Source: Streptomyces zinciresistens K42 (GTDB taxonomy: Bacteria; Actinomycetota; Actinomycetes; Streptomycetales; Streptomycetaceae). From it: DNA of 39,735 nucleotides. Position numbers and translations under genes: made by a program. The stretch covers positions 1 to 39,735 of the forward strand of contig NZ_AGBF01000050.1 of assembly GCF_000225525.1 (NCBI RefSeq), written 5' to 3'. Under the pieces are notes generated by a model. The model was not told the origin of the DNA, did not search any database, and saw nothing but the letters and a program-made list of their open reading frames with translations. Shown here in pieces: positions 1 to 7,936 of this stretch (position 1 is the stretch's first letter; every line of letters starts with the position of its first letter).

Positions 1-139
1 TCGTGTGACGCGCCGGGACCCGCGCGGTGACGCGCCGGGACCCGGGCCGCGGGAGACGTCTCGGCACGGGTGGACGTGCCGTAGGCGGGCTGTCATGCTC
101 CGTCGGGTGTCCGGCTCGGTCGCGGGAGGAGAGTGGCCC

Positions 140-1081
140 TTGGACAGTGCGCGGCGCGACGGCGCGGAAGCCGGTGAGGTCCGCCGCTTCTGGCGGGAGC
201 TGGGGCTTCCCGGACTGGTCGACGTCCACACGCACTTCATGCCGGAGCGTGTGCTGCGCAAGGTGTGGGCCTACTTCGACGCGCTCGGCCCGCTGACCGG
301 CGGCGTCGCGTGGCCGATCACCTACCGGGCGGAGGAGGACGAACGGGCGGCACTGCTACGGGAGTTCGGCGTGCGCGCCTTCACCGCGATGCTCTATCCG
401 CACAAGCCGGGCATGGCCCGCTGGCTGAACACGTGGGCGGTCGGCTTCGCCCGCCGGACCCCCGACTGCCTGCACACCGCGACCCTCTTCCCGGAGCCCG
501 GCGTCGAGGAGTACGTCCGGGAGGCCGTGGCGGCGGGGGCGCGCGTCTTCAAGGCGCACGTCCAGGTGGGGGCCTACGATCCGGCCGACGAACTGCTGCG
601 CCCCGCCTGGGGGTTGCTGGCGGAGGCGGGAATCCCGGTGGTGATCCACTGCGGTTCGGGGCCCGCACCGGGCAAGCACACCGGGCCGGGGCCGATCGCG
701 GAGGTCCTCGCGCGGCATCCGGATCTGCGGCTGGTCGTGGCCCACCTGGGGATGCCCGAGTACGAGGAGTTCCTGGACCTGGCCGAACGGTACGGGGAGG
801 TGCGGCTGGACACCACCATGGCGTTCACCGACTTCACCGAGAAGCTGATGCCGTTCCCCCGCCGGGCCCTGCCGCGGCTGGCGGACCTGGGCGACCGGGT
901 GCTGCTCGGCTCCGACTTCCCCGCCATCCCCTACCCCTACCTCCACCAGCTGCGGGCCCTCGAAGGGCTGGGGCTGGGCGCGCGGTGGCTGCGGGCCGTG
1001 TGCCACGACAACGCGGCGCGACTGTTCGGGCTCGACGGTCCGGACACGGCCGGGCGGCCGGCCACGGGGCCGGCCGCCTGA
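140..1081 (+). CDS. Amidohydrolase-2 family metal-dependent hydrolase
   Basis: Seen: a TIM-barrel amidohydrolase (PF04909 type, about 313 residues) with the HxH metal motif near the N-terminus (VDVHTHF), a second-half histidine in VVIHCGS, another in VVAHLGMPEY, and the terminal aspartate in LLGSDFP. These are the usual metal ligands. The family hydrolyses or decarboxylates small cyclic or carboxylated substrates in the cytoplasm; the substrate cannot be read from the sequence. The frame is open from position 5, but a GGAGGA site at 126-131 lies about 8 nt before TTG 140, so I chose that start; ATG 95 is the alternative. It ends 24 nt from the convergent small secreted-protein gene, with no terminator between them. 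Family assignment is firm, function unknown. Confidence 0.85.
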   Translation: MDSARRDGAEAGEVRRFWRELGLPGLVDVHTHFMPERVLRKVWAYFDALGPLTGGVAWPITYRAEEDERAALLREFGVRAFTAMLYPHKPGMARWLNTWAVGFARRTPDCLHTATLFPEPGVEEYVREAVAAGARVFKAHVQVGAYDPADELLRPAWGLLAEAGIPVVIHCGSGPAPGKHTGPGPIAEVLARHPDLRLVVAHLGMPEYEEFLDLAERYGEVRLDTTMAFTDFTEKLMPFPRRALPRLADLGDRVLLGSDFPAIPYPYLHQLRALEGLGLGARWLRAVCHDNAARLFGLDGPDTAGRPATGPAA

Positions 1082-1105
1082 CGTGATGCGGCAAGGGACC
1101 GTCCG

Positions 1106-1381
1106 TCAGAAGGCGGTGTTGCTGCAGCCCATCGTCGAGCCCAGCTCGGTGCTCTGGCTGCCCGAGTTGCCCTCGCCGTTGAGGCCGTTGCCCAGCACTC
1201 CGTTGAGCAGGCCGACGACGCCGAGGATGTCGATGTTCAGGTCGTGGGACTTGCACTGCGTGCTCTGCTGGACTTTGTAGTCGTTGCCCTGCGGGCCGTC
1301 GGCGTACGCGGTGCCGGAGGCCAGGAGTCCGGCGGTGCCGATGGCGGCGACCACGACGGCGGCCTTGCGAAGCTTGTGCAT
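1106..1381 (-). CDS. Small exported protein, 91 aa, unknown function
   Basis: Starts at ATG 1381 behind a GGAGATGAC ribosome site. The N-terminus is a Sec signal peptide: MHKLRK, then a hydrophobic stretch (AAVVVAAIGTAGLLASG), ending near the AYA-D cleavage site at about residue 28. The mature part of about 63 residues is rich in Gly, Asn and Ser (for example LNGVLGNGLNGEGNSG) and has only two cysteines, in QCKS and the C-terminal GCSN, which could form one disulfide. It resembles in general style the small secreted surface proteins of Streptomyces (chaplin/rodlin-like size and composition), but I see no chaplin domain and do not assign it there. It is monocistronic, with an AT-rich inverted repeat upstream. 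Confidence 0.8.
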   Translation of the reverse strand: MHKLRKAAVVVAAIGTAGLLASGTAYADGPQGNDYKVQQSTQCKSHDLNIDILGVVGLLNGVLGNGLNGEGNSGSQSTELGSTMGCSNTAF

Positions 1382-1426
1382 GTCATCTCCGGTGGAGTGA
1401 GGTGAATGCGACCCATTTCGAGCCGG

Positions 1427-1458
1427 TTCCTTACGAATACGAAACAATAGGTAAGGAA
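1427..1458. promoter_or_regulatory. Inverted repeat upstream of small exported protein gene
   Basis: TTCCTTAC at 1427-1434 is matched exactly by GTAAGGAA at 1451-1458 with a 16-nt spacer. It lies 46-77 nt upstream of the ATG at 1381, in a locally AT-rich stretch that is rare in this window. Layout fits a dimeric repressor or activator site over the promoter; the regulator is unknown. Confidence 0.4.
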
Positions 1459-1553
1459 TGTCCCGAATCGCCCTTGGGCGCGCCGATATTGACGATCTCG
1501 CCCGCACGACACCCGAAGGGACGCGCCGCGTTGCCTCACCCCCGGCCGGAAAA

Positions 1554-1577
1554 GCGGGCCGCGCGTGCGCGGCCCGC
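1554..1577 (-). terminator. Rho-independent terminator of the GH64 gene
   Basis: Perfect 11-bp arms GCGGGCCGCGC (1554-1564) and GCGCGGCCCGC (1567-1577), about 15 nt after the glucanase stop codon. On the minus strand the stem is followed directly by TTTT (1550-1553 read in reverse), so this is a classical T-tailed terminator. Confidence 0.8.
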
Positions 1578-1591
1578 CGTCCCGCCCGTCC

Positions 1592-2797
1592 TCAGTTCAG
1601 GGGGTCGAGCGTGAGGTCGGCCTGGACCGGGGTCCCGGCGTAGACGAGGGACTCCTGCTGGCCCACGTCGTCGAAGGCGAAGGCGTACGCCTTGCCGTCG
1701 GCCATCTGTTCGTGGATCCTGCGGGCGTACTGGTTGGTGACGCCGTCCTTGTAGAAGGAGCCGGAGCCCGCGTCCGGCTGATTGGCGTTCACCAGCAGCG
1801 TGGAGCGGTTGAATCCGGCGCACAGGGTGCGCGAGATCGGGCCGCGCACCTGGTCGTTCGGCGCGTCGAGCTTGCGGTGGCAGCCGAAGACCGAGGAGGC
1901 GTCCGGCTTCTCGAAGCTGGTGACGACGGCGCCGGAGGTGTTGGTGAAGTTCATGACGTTGCCGGAGACCCGCCCGAAGTACTTGACGGACGGCTGGTTG
2001 GCGAACGGCGTGACGGTCAGCGTCGAACTCGTGTACTTCCGCCAGACGCGGTTGACGTAGTCGTCCATGACCGAGGCGGGCAGCGCGCCCGTCTCCACTC
2101 CGTACAGCGGCGACAGGGCGCGCAGCACCGTGCCGTCGGGGCGGGTCTGGATCAGGTTGGACCAGCCGCCCGACTGCCCCCGGAGGGCGGAGAAGAAGCC
2201 CTTGTACCCGCCGGCCTTGAGGCGTCCGGCACTGGCGGCGGTGCCGTCGGACCGCCGCACCCCGACCGTGTACGGCACCGAGAACATGTCGACCTGGGTG
2301 CTGTTGATCCACAGACCGGAGTCGTTGAGCGTGTACTCCGACCAGTTGAACAGGATGTTGCGGTTGGGGTCGCTCGGGTTCTGCACCGCGGGCTGGACCA
2401 GACCGCCGGTGGTCAGCTTGAAGACCAGCTTCTGACCGTAGGAGAAGTAGACGCGGCCGGAGAACTTGGGCATGCGGATGGTCATCGAGCGCCCGGCCGC
2501 GGGCCCGGTGATGGCGGCGTCGGGAGCGGGGGTCGGCGGGTTGCCGCCCGCGGGCCACGGGCGGAAGGTCCCGTTCGCGTCCGCCCAGCCCTGGCGGCCG
2601 GTCGACAGCTCGGTGCCCAGGTTGTAGATGTACACCTGGTCACCGCGGGCAGAGTTGTTGGTGATCTTCAGGGGGATCGTCGCCGGGACGGCGGCCTGGG
2701 CCGGGGTGCTCCATCCGGTCGCCAGCAGTGAACCTGCGGCCACCGTGGCGAGGGACAACCCCGTGGCTGCGACCCGGCGTTCGAGCGTCCTCAACAT
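1592..2797 (-). CDS. Secreted beta-1,3-glucanase, glycoside hydrolase family 64
   Basis: A 401-residue protein with a signal peptide (positive MLRTLERR, hydrophobic core, cleavage near PAQA-AV at about residue 36). The rest matches GH64 laminaripentaose-producing beta-1,3-glucanase: thaumatin-like N-terminal beta barrel (KITNNSARGDQVYIYNLG), then the catalytic region with Glu154 in WSEYT and Asp170 in TQVDMFSVPY, the pair known from the family, and a C-terminal half ending in AFDDVGQQES. It would be exported to cleave fungal wall or storage beta-1,3-glucan. Start ATG 2797 follows GGAGATAAGGG. No carbohydrate-binding module is attached. It has its own promoter with a CebR-like palindrome and its own terminator, so it is monocistronic and probably sugar-regulated. 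Confidence 0.93.
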   Translation of the reverse strand: MLRTLERRVAATGLSLATVAAGSLLATGWSTPAQAAVPATIPLKITNNSARGDQVYIYNLGTELSTGRQGWADANGTFRPWPAGGNPPTPAPDAAITGPAAGRSMTIRMPKFSGRVYFSYGQKLVFKLTTGGLVQPAVQNPSDPNRNILFNWSEYTLNDSGLWINSTQVDMFSVPYTVGVRRSDGTAASAGRLKAGGYKGFFSALRGQSGGWSNLIQTRPDGTVLRALSPLYGVETGALPASVMDDYVNRVWRKYTSSTLTVTPFANQPSVKYFGRVSGNVMNFTNTSGAVVTSFEKPDASSVFGCHRKLDAPNDQVRGPISRTLCAGFNRSTLLVNANQPDAGSGSFYKDGVTNQYARRIHEQMADGKAYAFAFDDVGQQESLVYAGTPVQADLTLDPLN

Positions 2798-2832
2798 CCC
2801 TTATCTCCGTTCGACGAGGGCCGGTGCGGGTT

Positions 2833-2848
2833 CTGAGAGCGCTCTCAG
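2833..2848. promoter_or_regulatory. LacI/CebR-type operator palindrome
   Basis: CTGAGAGCGCTCTCAG is a perfect 16-bp palindrome 36 nt upstream of the glucanase start. It is close to the known Streptomyces CebR site TGGGAGCGCTCCCA. It falls just after the predicted -10 region, a typical repressor position. Binding by a LacI-family repressor that responds to glucan oligosaccharides is inferred. Confidence 0.65.
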
Positions 2849-2875
2849 CGTCTCGCCTTGGTCTGGACCTGTCAA
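2847..2875 (-). promoter_or_regulatory. Probable vegetative promoter of the GH64 gene
   Basis: On the minus strand TTGACA (2875-2870) is followed after 17 nt by GACGCT (2852-2847). The -35 is perfect; the -10 keeps only the most conserved A2 and T6. The operator palindrome overlaps its downstream end. Confidence 0.45.
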
Positions 2876-3312
2876 TGGATACGGAGGAAAGTCGTCCGTT
2901 CCGGACCGGCCCGGAGCGCCGGAGCCTGCCGCGGCGCGGACCGACGGGGCTGTCCGGGCGCGGTGGACGGGCCGCTGAGGCGCCGCCCGGCCCCGGCCGC
3001 GCGGCGCCTCAGCGGCCCGTCCACCGGCTGCCGGGAACCGGCGGGCTGTCGACGAGCGTCGCACGCAAGGGATTTCACCGGCGGACGCGCGGTCCGGCCG
3101 GGCCCGGCGGTGGCCGTGGCGGTGGCGGTGGCGGTGCATCCTCGGCGCGGGGCGACGTCCTGCACGGCGCGCTCACCCGTCATCTCGCGGGACGGGCCCG
3201 GCTGACCGGGCCGGACCTCGCCGGCGCCCTGCGGGCGGCGGCCCGGGTGGCGTCCCGCGCGTCCGCTTCCTTCGGCACCCGGGCCTGGACGCGGGACACG
3301 TGACGCCGTGGC
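2876..3312. other. Intergenic stretch without a convincing gene
   Basis: Between the glucanase promoter and the end of the DUF2236 gene I see no frame with a supported start. It contains the large hairpin described separately and a GGTGGC hexamer run at about 3108-3136, which makes artificial Thr-Ala repeats in the open frames. Confidence 0.6.
2961..3026. terminator. Very long perfect hairpin, probable terminator
   Basis: Arms of 26 bp (2961-2986 and 3001-3026) are exact reverse complements around a 14-nt loop. It lies about 290 nt after the end of the minus-strand DUF2236 gene and upstream of the glucanase promoter, where it would stop read-through. There is no T-run, as is common in Streptomyces. 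Confidence 0.6.
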
Positions 3313-4173
3313 TCACGTGGGCGGGGACGGCCGGCGCGGGCTCATCGCCCAGCGGATGGTGCGGGTCAGGGCCCGGCCGGTGGGGCGTACCGCCAGATCC
3401 TCGACGACCGGCACCCGGGGCAGCCGCAGCATGCCCCGCGCCCACGGCGGCAGCAGGGCGACGGAGTTCGCGGCGAGGCCGCCGTAGAAGGGGCGCACCG
3501 CCAGGGGCAGGGGCGGCTGGAAGAGGATGAACCGGGCGGCGGCGCGCGCCTCGGCCGTGGCCCGCAGTTCGGGCCGGTGGGCCGCCAGCCGCTCGGACAG
3601 CTCGCGGCGGTCGCGCGGCGGGTCGGCCACACCGAGCGCCTCGGCGACCCGGGCGGTGTCGGCGACGTAGCCGTCCTGGCCGGCCGGGTCCAGCGGGCGG
3701 GCGCCGTAGCGCTGGTGGGCGCGCAGGAAGCTGTCCGTCTCCGCGGCGTGCACCCAGCTCAGGAGGTGCGGGTCGGCCGCGTGGTACGGCTCCCCCTCGG
3801 CCGTCGCCCCGCGGATGCGTTCGTGGATGGCGCGGACGTGGTCGACGGCGAGGCGGGCGTCGTCGGCGGTGCCGAAGGTCGTCACGGCGAGGAAGGTGCT
3901 GGTGCGCTGGAGTCGGCCCCACGGATCGCCGCGGTAGCCGGAGTGGCCGGCGACCGCCGCCATGGCGAGGGGGTGCAGGGACTGCAGCAGCAGGGCGCTG
4001 AGGCCGCCGATGAACATGGACGCGTCGCCGTGGACCGTGCGGATCGGGCGGTCCGGGCCGAACCAGCGCGGGCCGGGCGTCTCATGGATGCGGGCGCGTG
4101 TCGTGGGCCCGTCGGGCCCGGCGACCCGGCGGAACAGGGCCTGGCCCAGGTGGTCACGGAACACGGTCAGCAC
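3313..4173 (-). CDS. DUF2236 (MpaB/latex-clearing-type oxygenase family) protein
   Basis: 286 residues matching the DUF2236 family, alpha-helical proteins related to MpaB and rubber oxygenase, some of which bind haem b. Visible landmarks: the N-terminal GDASMFIGGLSALLLQSLHP block, HVRAIHERIRG, the YHAADPHLLSWVHAAETDSFL block that carries the conserved His-Ala-x-Glu, and the C-terminal PFYGGLAANSVALLPPWAR. Start GTG 4173 is set by a GGGGAGG site 6 nt upstream; the upstream open frame to 5163 is a high-GC artefact. It is a single gene, divergent from the DUF6325-SHOCT-ClC run. Substrate unknown. Confidence 0.85.
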   Translation of the reverse strand: MLTVFRDHLGQALFRRVAGPDGPTTRARIHETPGPRWFGPDRPIRTVHGDASMFIGGLSALLLQSLHPLAMAAVAGHSGYRGDPWGRLQRTSTFLAVTTFGTADDARLAVDHVRAIHERIRGATAEGEPYHAADPHLLSWVHAAETDSFLRAHQRYGARPLDPAGQDGYVADTARVAEALGVADPPRDRRELSERLAAHRPELRATAEARAAARFILFQPPLPLAVRPFYGGLAANSVALLPPWARGMLRLPRVPVVEDLAVRPTGRALTRTIRWAMSPRRPSPPT

Positions 4174-4599
4174 GGTCGGCCTCCCCTCTCCTGCTGCCCA
4201 GTGTCCTCGATGGGCGGCCGGTGCACAGGGGGCGGCGCACGATCGGCGGGCGGCTGCCGGGCCGCGCGGGCCGAGGCGGGCCGAGGCGGGCCGAGGCGGG
4301 CAGGCTCGGCGGGAAACCGGGGAACGGGGCGGCGTACGCCCCCGGCTCCTCGCGCGGCAGGACCGCGCGGTGGCCGCGAGCTCCGCGCCGCCGCCCCCCG
4401 CGCTCCCGGTCACGGCTGTGGGATTCCGGCCGGGCGCCGGGTGTCCGTGCCGCGGCCGCTCCCACCGGACGCGTGGACATGCAGCGGACCGGGCCTGGTG
4501 CTGCAATGGCTGAAGGGCCGTGCCTCCGGCCGGTGTGCGCGATCCCGCGGCGCGGGCGCGGCCGGGCCCGACGCGCTTTCGAGGACCTGAGGAGTGGCC
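4174..4599. other. Divergent intergenic region with 10-bp tandem repeat
   Basis: No gene seen in 426 nt. CCGAGGCGGG is repeated three times without a break at 4271-4300. The region should hold the divergent promoters of the DUF2236 gene and the DUF6325 operon, but I cannot place either with confidence. Confidence 0.5.
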
Positions 4600-5061
4600 A
4601 TGCAGCAGGACATCGGGGACATGGGGCCCGTCGACTACCTGATCGTCGAGTTTCCGGGCAGCCGTATGACGGGCGAGGGCCTGCCCCTGCTCGTCGACCT
4701 GGTCGAGCGCGGTGTCATCCGCGTCCTGGACCTCGTCTTCGTCCGCAAGGACACCGACGGTTCGGTCACCGCGGTGGAACTGCGCGACACCGGCGACGAG
4801 GTCGATCTGACCGTGTTCGAGGGCGCCTCCTCCGGCCTGCTGGACCAGGGCGACCTGGACGAGGCCGGGGCCGCGCTGGAGGCCGGGAACTCCGCCGCCG
4901 TCATCGTGTACGAGAACCTGTGGGCCGCGCCCCTCGCGCGTGCGCTGCGGCGCGGCGGGGCCGAGGTGGTGGCGGGCGGGCGGATCTCCGTGGACGCGCT
5001 GACGGCCTCGCTGGAGGCGGCGGAGGCGGCCTCCGCGGGCGCCGCGGCCACCGGCCGCTGA
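4600..5061 (+). CDS. DUF6325 family protein
   Basis: About 153 residues, soluble, acidic. The N-terminal block MGPVDYLIVEFPG followed by LPLLVDLVERGVIRVLDL and FVRKDTDGSV is characteristic of the DUF6325 family, widespread in Streptomyces and usually next to a SHOCT-domain gene, as here. Function is unknown. Start ATG 4600 is chosen because GAGGAG (4589-4594) sits 5 nt upstream; the in-frame GTG at 4594 overlaps that site. First gene of a forward group: 52 nt to the SHOCT gene, which abuts the chloride channel gene. Confidence 0.85.
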   Translation: MQQDIGDMGPVDYLIVEFPGSRMTGEGLPLLVDLVERGVIRVLDLVFVRKDTDGSVTAVELRDTGDEVDLTVFEGASSGLLDQGDLDEAGAALEAGNSAAVIVYENLWAAPLARALRRGGAEVVAGGRISVDALTASLEAAEAASAGAAATGR

Positions 5062-5113
5062 ACCGCACCAGGTACCGACCCGGGGGGCTCGCGAGCACAG
5101 GGAGTGGAACGAC

Positions 5114-5413
5114 ATGCCAGGACTCCTTCGCGGTGTCGCCCGCACCGCCGTCATCTCGGGCACGGCGACGGCCGTGTCCCAGCGTGTCTCCCGGCGGCAG
5201 GCGGGCCGCTGGGCCGAGCAGGACCGCGAGCAGGGCGGGCGCGGCGGGCGCCAGGCGCCCGCCGCGCCCGCCGAGCCGCAGCCTCAGCCTCAGCCGAACG
5301 CCGACGACATGACCACGAAGATCGAGCAGTTGAAGCAGCTCGGTGACCTCAAGGCCCAAGGGGTGCTCACCGACGAGGAGTTCGAGGCCCAGAAGCGCCG
5401 GATCCTCGCTTGA
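5114..5413 (+). CDS. SHOCT-domain protein
   Basis: 99 residues in three parts: an N-terminal basic helical segment (RGVARTAVISGTATAVSQRV, residues about 6-25), a low-complexity Pro/Gln/Ala linker (PAEPQPQPQP), and a C-terminal SHOCT helix pair with the signature IEQLKQLGDLKAQGVLTDEE and FEAQKRRIL (about 71-98). SHOCT modules are short oligomerisation helices, often at the end of membrane or stress proteins. Preceded by GGGAG. Its TGA at 5411-5413 overlaps the TTG of the next gene, suggesting translational coupling. Confidence 0.88.
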   Translation: MPGLLRGVARTAVISGTATAVSQRVSRRQAGRWAEQDREQGGRGGRQAPAAPAEPQPQPQPNADDMTTKIEQLKQLGDLKAQGVLTDEEFEAQKRRILA

Positions 5414-6834
5414 CGGGCGGGGAGCGGACCGGCGGGGAGCGGACCGGCGGGGAGCCGGCGGGCACGGAGCCGGCGGGCACGGACACCTCCGCCGGACGCA
5501 CCCAGCCGGAGGAGGCCGACCGGCTGCGCGAGCTGCTGCGCACCCCCGCCTACCAGAAGGCGCTGCTCTTCTCCGCGCTCATCGGCGTGCCGGTCTCGCT
5601 GGCCGCGTTCTGGTTCCTGGCGGGCCTGCACGAGCTGGAACACCTGGTGTGGTCCGATCTGCCGCGGGGACTGGGCTGGAACACCCCGCCCTGGTGGTGG
5701 CCGCTGCCCCTGCTGACCCTGTCCGGACTGCTCGTCGGACTGATCGTCCGGCATCTGCCGGGGGCGGGCGGGCACGTTCCCGCCGCCGGTCTGCACGCTC
5801 CCGGCCTCTCCCCGGCGGCGCTGCCGGGTGTCGTCCTCGCGGCCCTGGCGAGCCTGCCGCTGGGGGCGACCCTCGGCCCGGAGGCGCCCCTGATCGCGCT
5901 CGGCGGCGGTCTGGCCCTGCTGCTCGCGAAGGCGGCGCGGGCCCCGGTGACCGACCGGAGCGCCGCCCTCCTCGGCGCGGCGGGCGCCGCCGCCGCACTC
6001 CCGGCGATCTTCGGCAGCCCGCTGGTCGGAGCGGTGATCCTGATAGAGGTGGCGGGGGTGGGCGGTCCGCGGCTGTTCGCCGTCATGCTCCCGGCGCTGC
6101 TGTCCAGCGGCATCGGCTCGCTCGTCTTCACCGGGTTCGGCCGCTGGACGGGGCTGTCCACCGGCGACCTGTCGCTGACCGTGGGCGTGCCGTCGCCGCG
6201 CCTGGACGCGGGGGACGTGCTCTGGGCCGTCCCGATGGCCGTCGCGATCGGTCTGGCCCTGCACCTGATCATCGACGCCGGGCGGCTGACCGCGGTGTTC
6301 ACCGCCGGACGGACCCTTCCTCGCACGGTGCTGTGCGCGCTGGCCGCCGGGGTGTGCGGCGCGCTCTACGCGCTGGCCACGGACCGCTCGCCGGTGGACG
6401 TGGCCTCCTCCGGCCAGGGCCCGCTGGCCCAGCTCGCGCAGAACCCGCACTCCTGGGGCGTCGGCGCGCTCGTGGCGGTCCTGGTGTTCAAGGGGCTGGC
6501 GTACGCGCTGTGCCTGGGCGCCCTGCGCGGCGGCCCGATCTTTCCCGCGCTGTTCCTCGGGGGCGCGGCGGGTGTGCTGCTGGCGCCGCTTCCCGGGCTG
6601 GGCGTGGTGCCGGGGCTGGCCGCGGGCATGGCGGCGGCCGCCGCCGCGGCGCTGCGGCTGCCGGTGAGCAGCGCGGTCCTGGTCGTCCTGGTCATGGGCG
6701 GTACCGAGATGACCCCGGTGGTGATCCTCGCCTCGGTCGTCGGGTTCGCGACGGTCCAGCTGCTGCCGGCCGGCCGTGCCGTGCCGCCCGTGGGCGGGCC
6801 CGCGCCGGCCGGGGGCCGTACCGGGAGCACCTGA
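5410..6834 (+). CDS. ClC-family chloride channel/transporter
   Basis: 474 residues with about ten or more membrane helices. ClC selectivity motifs are visible: GAGGHVP in place of GSGIP, GPEAP (GxExP with the gating glutamate kept), and GGPIFPALF (GxFxP). The family moves Cl- alone or in exchange for H+. The N-terminal 25 residues are an oddity: a tandem repeat TGGER-TGGER-TGGEPAGTEPAGT from 15-bp DNA repeats at 5411-5480. The start is taken as TTG 5410, overlapping the SHOCT stop; if that is wrong, translation could begin further in without losing the membrane core. A short ALRLPVSSAVLVVLV segment closes the domain; no CBS domains. Confidence 0.88.
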   Translation: MTGGERTGGERTGGEPAGTEPAGTDTSAGRTQPEEADRLRELLRTPAYQKALLFSALIGVPVSLAAFWFLAGLHELEHLVWSDLPRGLGWNTPPWWWPLPLLTLSGLLVGLIVRHLPGAGGHVPAAGLHAPGLSPAALPGVVLAALASLPLGATLGPEAPLIALGGGLALLLAKAARAPVTDRSAALLGAAGAAAALPAIFGSPLVGAVILIEVAGVGGPRLFAVMLPALLSSGIGSLVFTGFGRWTGLSTGDLSLTVGVPSPRLDAGDVLWAVPMAVAIGLALHLIIDAGRLTAVFTAGRTLPRTVLCALAAGVCGALYALATDRSPVDVASSGQGPLAQLAQNPHSWGVGALVAVLVFKGLAYALCLGALRGGPIFPALFLGGAAGVLLAPLPGLGVVPGLAAGMAAAAAAALRLPVSSAVLVVLVMGGTEMTPVVILASVVGFATVQLLPAGRAVPPVGGPAPAGGRTGST

Positions 6835-6848
6835 GAGGAGGCGACCCC

Positions 6849-7811
6849 ATGAGCACCGGTGTCCCGCGTCCCGTTCCGGCGCCCGCCCGCCCCGGGCCGC
6901 GCATGTCCGGCGAGTCGTTCCGCGCGCTGCACCGCGGGCTGTGCGAGGCGGCGGGCGCCGCGGCCGGACCGCGCGGCGCCCTGGTCCGGCTGACCCCGGA
7001 GCGGGTCGCGGCCGCCGCCCGGGAGGTGCGCACCGGCCGTACGGTCTCCCTGGCCGCGCCGATCGGGACGGTACGGGGACCCGACGATCCGCAGCCCGCC
7101 TCGTACCGGATGATCGCGCCGGCGCCCGGGGAGTCCGTCGCCGAGGGGGTGCACTTCGCCCGCGACCGGTTCGCGATGAACGTGCACGGTGACGCCGACA
7201 GCCATCTCGACGCGCTGTGCCACGTGATGTTCGACGGCGAGCTGCACGGCGGGGTCCCGGCGGGGGCGGTGACGCCGGAGCACGCCGGGGCGCTGACGCT
7301 GGACCTGGTGCGGGACGGGATCGTCGGGCGCGGCGTGCTGCTGGACGTCCCCCGGCTGTGGGACCGGCCGTGGCTGGAGCCGGGCGAGCAGGTGAGCGCC
7401 GGGCACCTGGAGGCCGCCGAGGCGGCGCAGGGCGTCACCGTGGGACCGGGCGATCTGCTGTTCGTGCGCCTGGGGCACCGGCTGCGCCGCCGCACCCTCG
7501 GCCCCTGGGACCCGGGCGAGGGGCGGGCGGGACTGCATCCGCGGGCGCTGCGGTTCGTGGCCGGGCGCGGGGTCGCGGTGCTCGGTTCGGACGGCAACAG
7601 CGACGCGGCCCCGAGCGCGGTGGCCGGCGTGGACTATCCGGCGCACGTCCTGGCGGTGCACGCGCTGGGGGTCCCTCTGCTGGACTACCTGGACTTCGAG
7701 GCGCTGACCGCGGTCCCGGACGCGACCCGCCGGCCCTTCCTGTGCGTGGTGGCGCCGCTGCGGCTGCCGTCGGCCACCGGCTCCCCGGTGAACCCGATCG
7801 CCGTGCTGTGA
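6849..7811 (+). CDS. Cyclase-family (kynurenine formamidase-like) hydrolase
   Basis: 320 residues of the PF04199 cyclase family, metal-dependent amidases/hydrolases related to KynB. The metal-site block GDADSHLDALCHV is a variant of the family HxGTHxDxPxH motif, and GSDGNSDAAPS plus DYPAHVLAVHALGVPLLDYL follow as expected. Start ATG 6849 follows GAGAGGAGG and lies 14 nt after the chloride channel stop, so it is co-transcribed. The true substrate is unknown; no tryptophan-catabolism genes are nearby. Confidence 0.85.
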   Translation: MSTGVPRPVPAPARPGPRMSGESFRALHRGLCEAAGAAAGPRGALVRLTPERVAAAAREVRTGRTVSLAAPIGTVRGPDDPQPASYRMIAPAPGESVAEGVHFARDRFAMNVHGDADSHLDALCHVMFDGELHGGVPAGAVTPEHAGALTLDLVRDGIVGRGVLLDVPRLWDRPWLEPGEQVSAGHLEAAEAAQGVTVGPGDLLFVRLGHRLRRRTLGPWDPGEGRAGLHPRALRFVAGRGVAVLGSDGNSDAAPSAVAGVDYPAHVLAVHALGVPLLDYLDFEALTAVPDATRRPFLCVVAPLRLPSATGSPVNPIAVL

Positions 7812-7936
7812 GCCGCCGGGCCGGGCGCCCGGCGCGGATGCCGCTCCCCCGGACGGCGTATACGTTCGGAGGGGGCGCGAGAACGCGTCCGGGCCGCCGC
7901 CTCGGCGGGGCCACCCCAGCGAGGACGGTGGTCGTC

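Noticed and set aside
3108..3136. GGTGGC repeat run as a regulatory element
   Set aside because: Simple slippage-prone repeat in a gene-free stretch, with nothing to tie it to a promoter.
4430..4599. Sigma-B-type stress promoter for the DUF6325 operon
   Set aside because: GGGTGT at about 4439 is near the GGGTAC consensus, but a GTTT-like -35 at the right distance is not convincing.
4174..5163. N-terminal extension of the DUF2236 gene over the DUF6325 gene
   Set aside because: Low-complexity translation without homology features; GGGGAGG plus GTG 4173 gives the expected family length.
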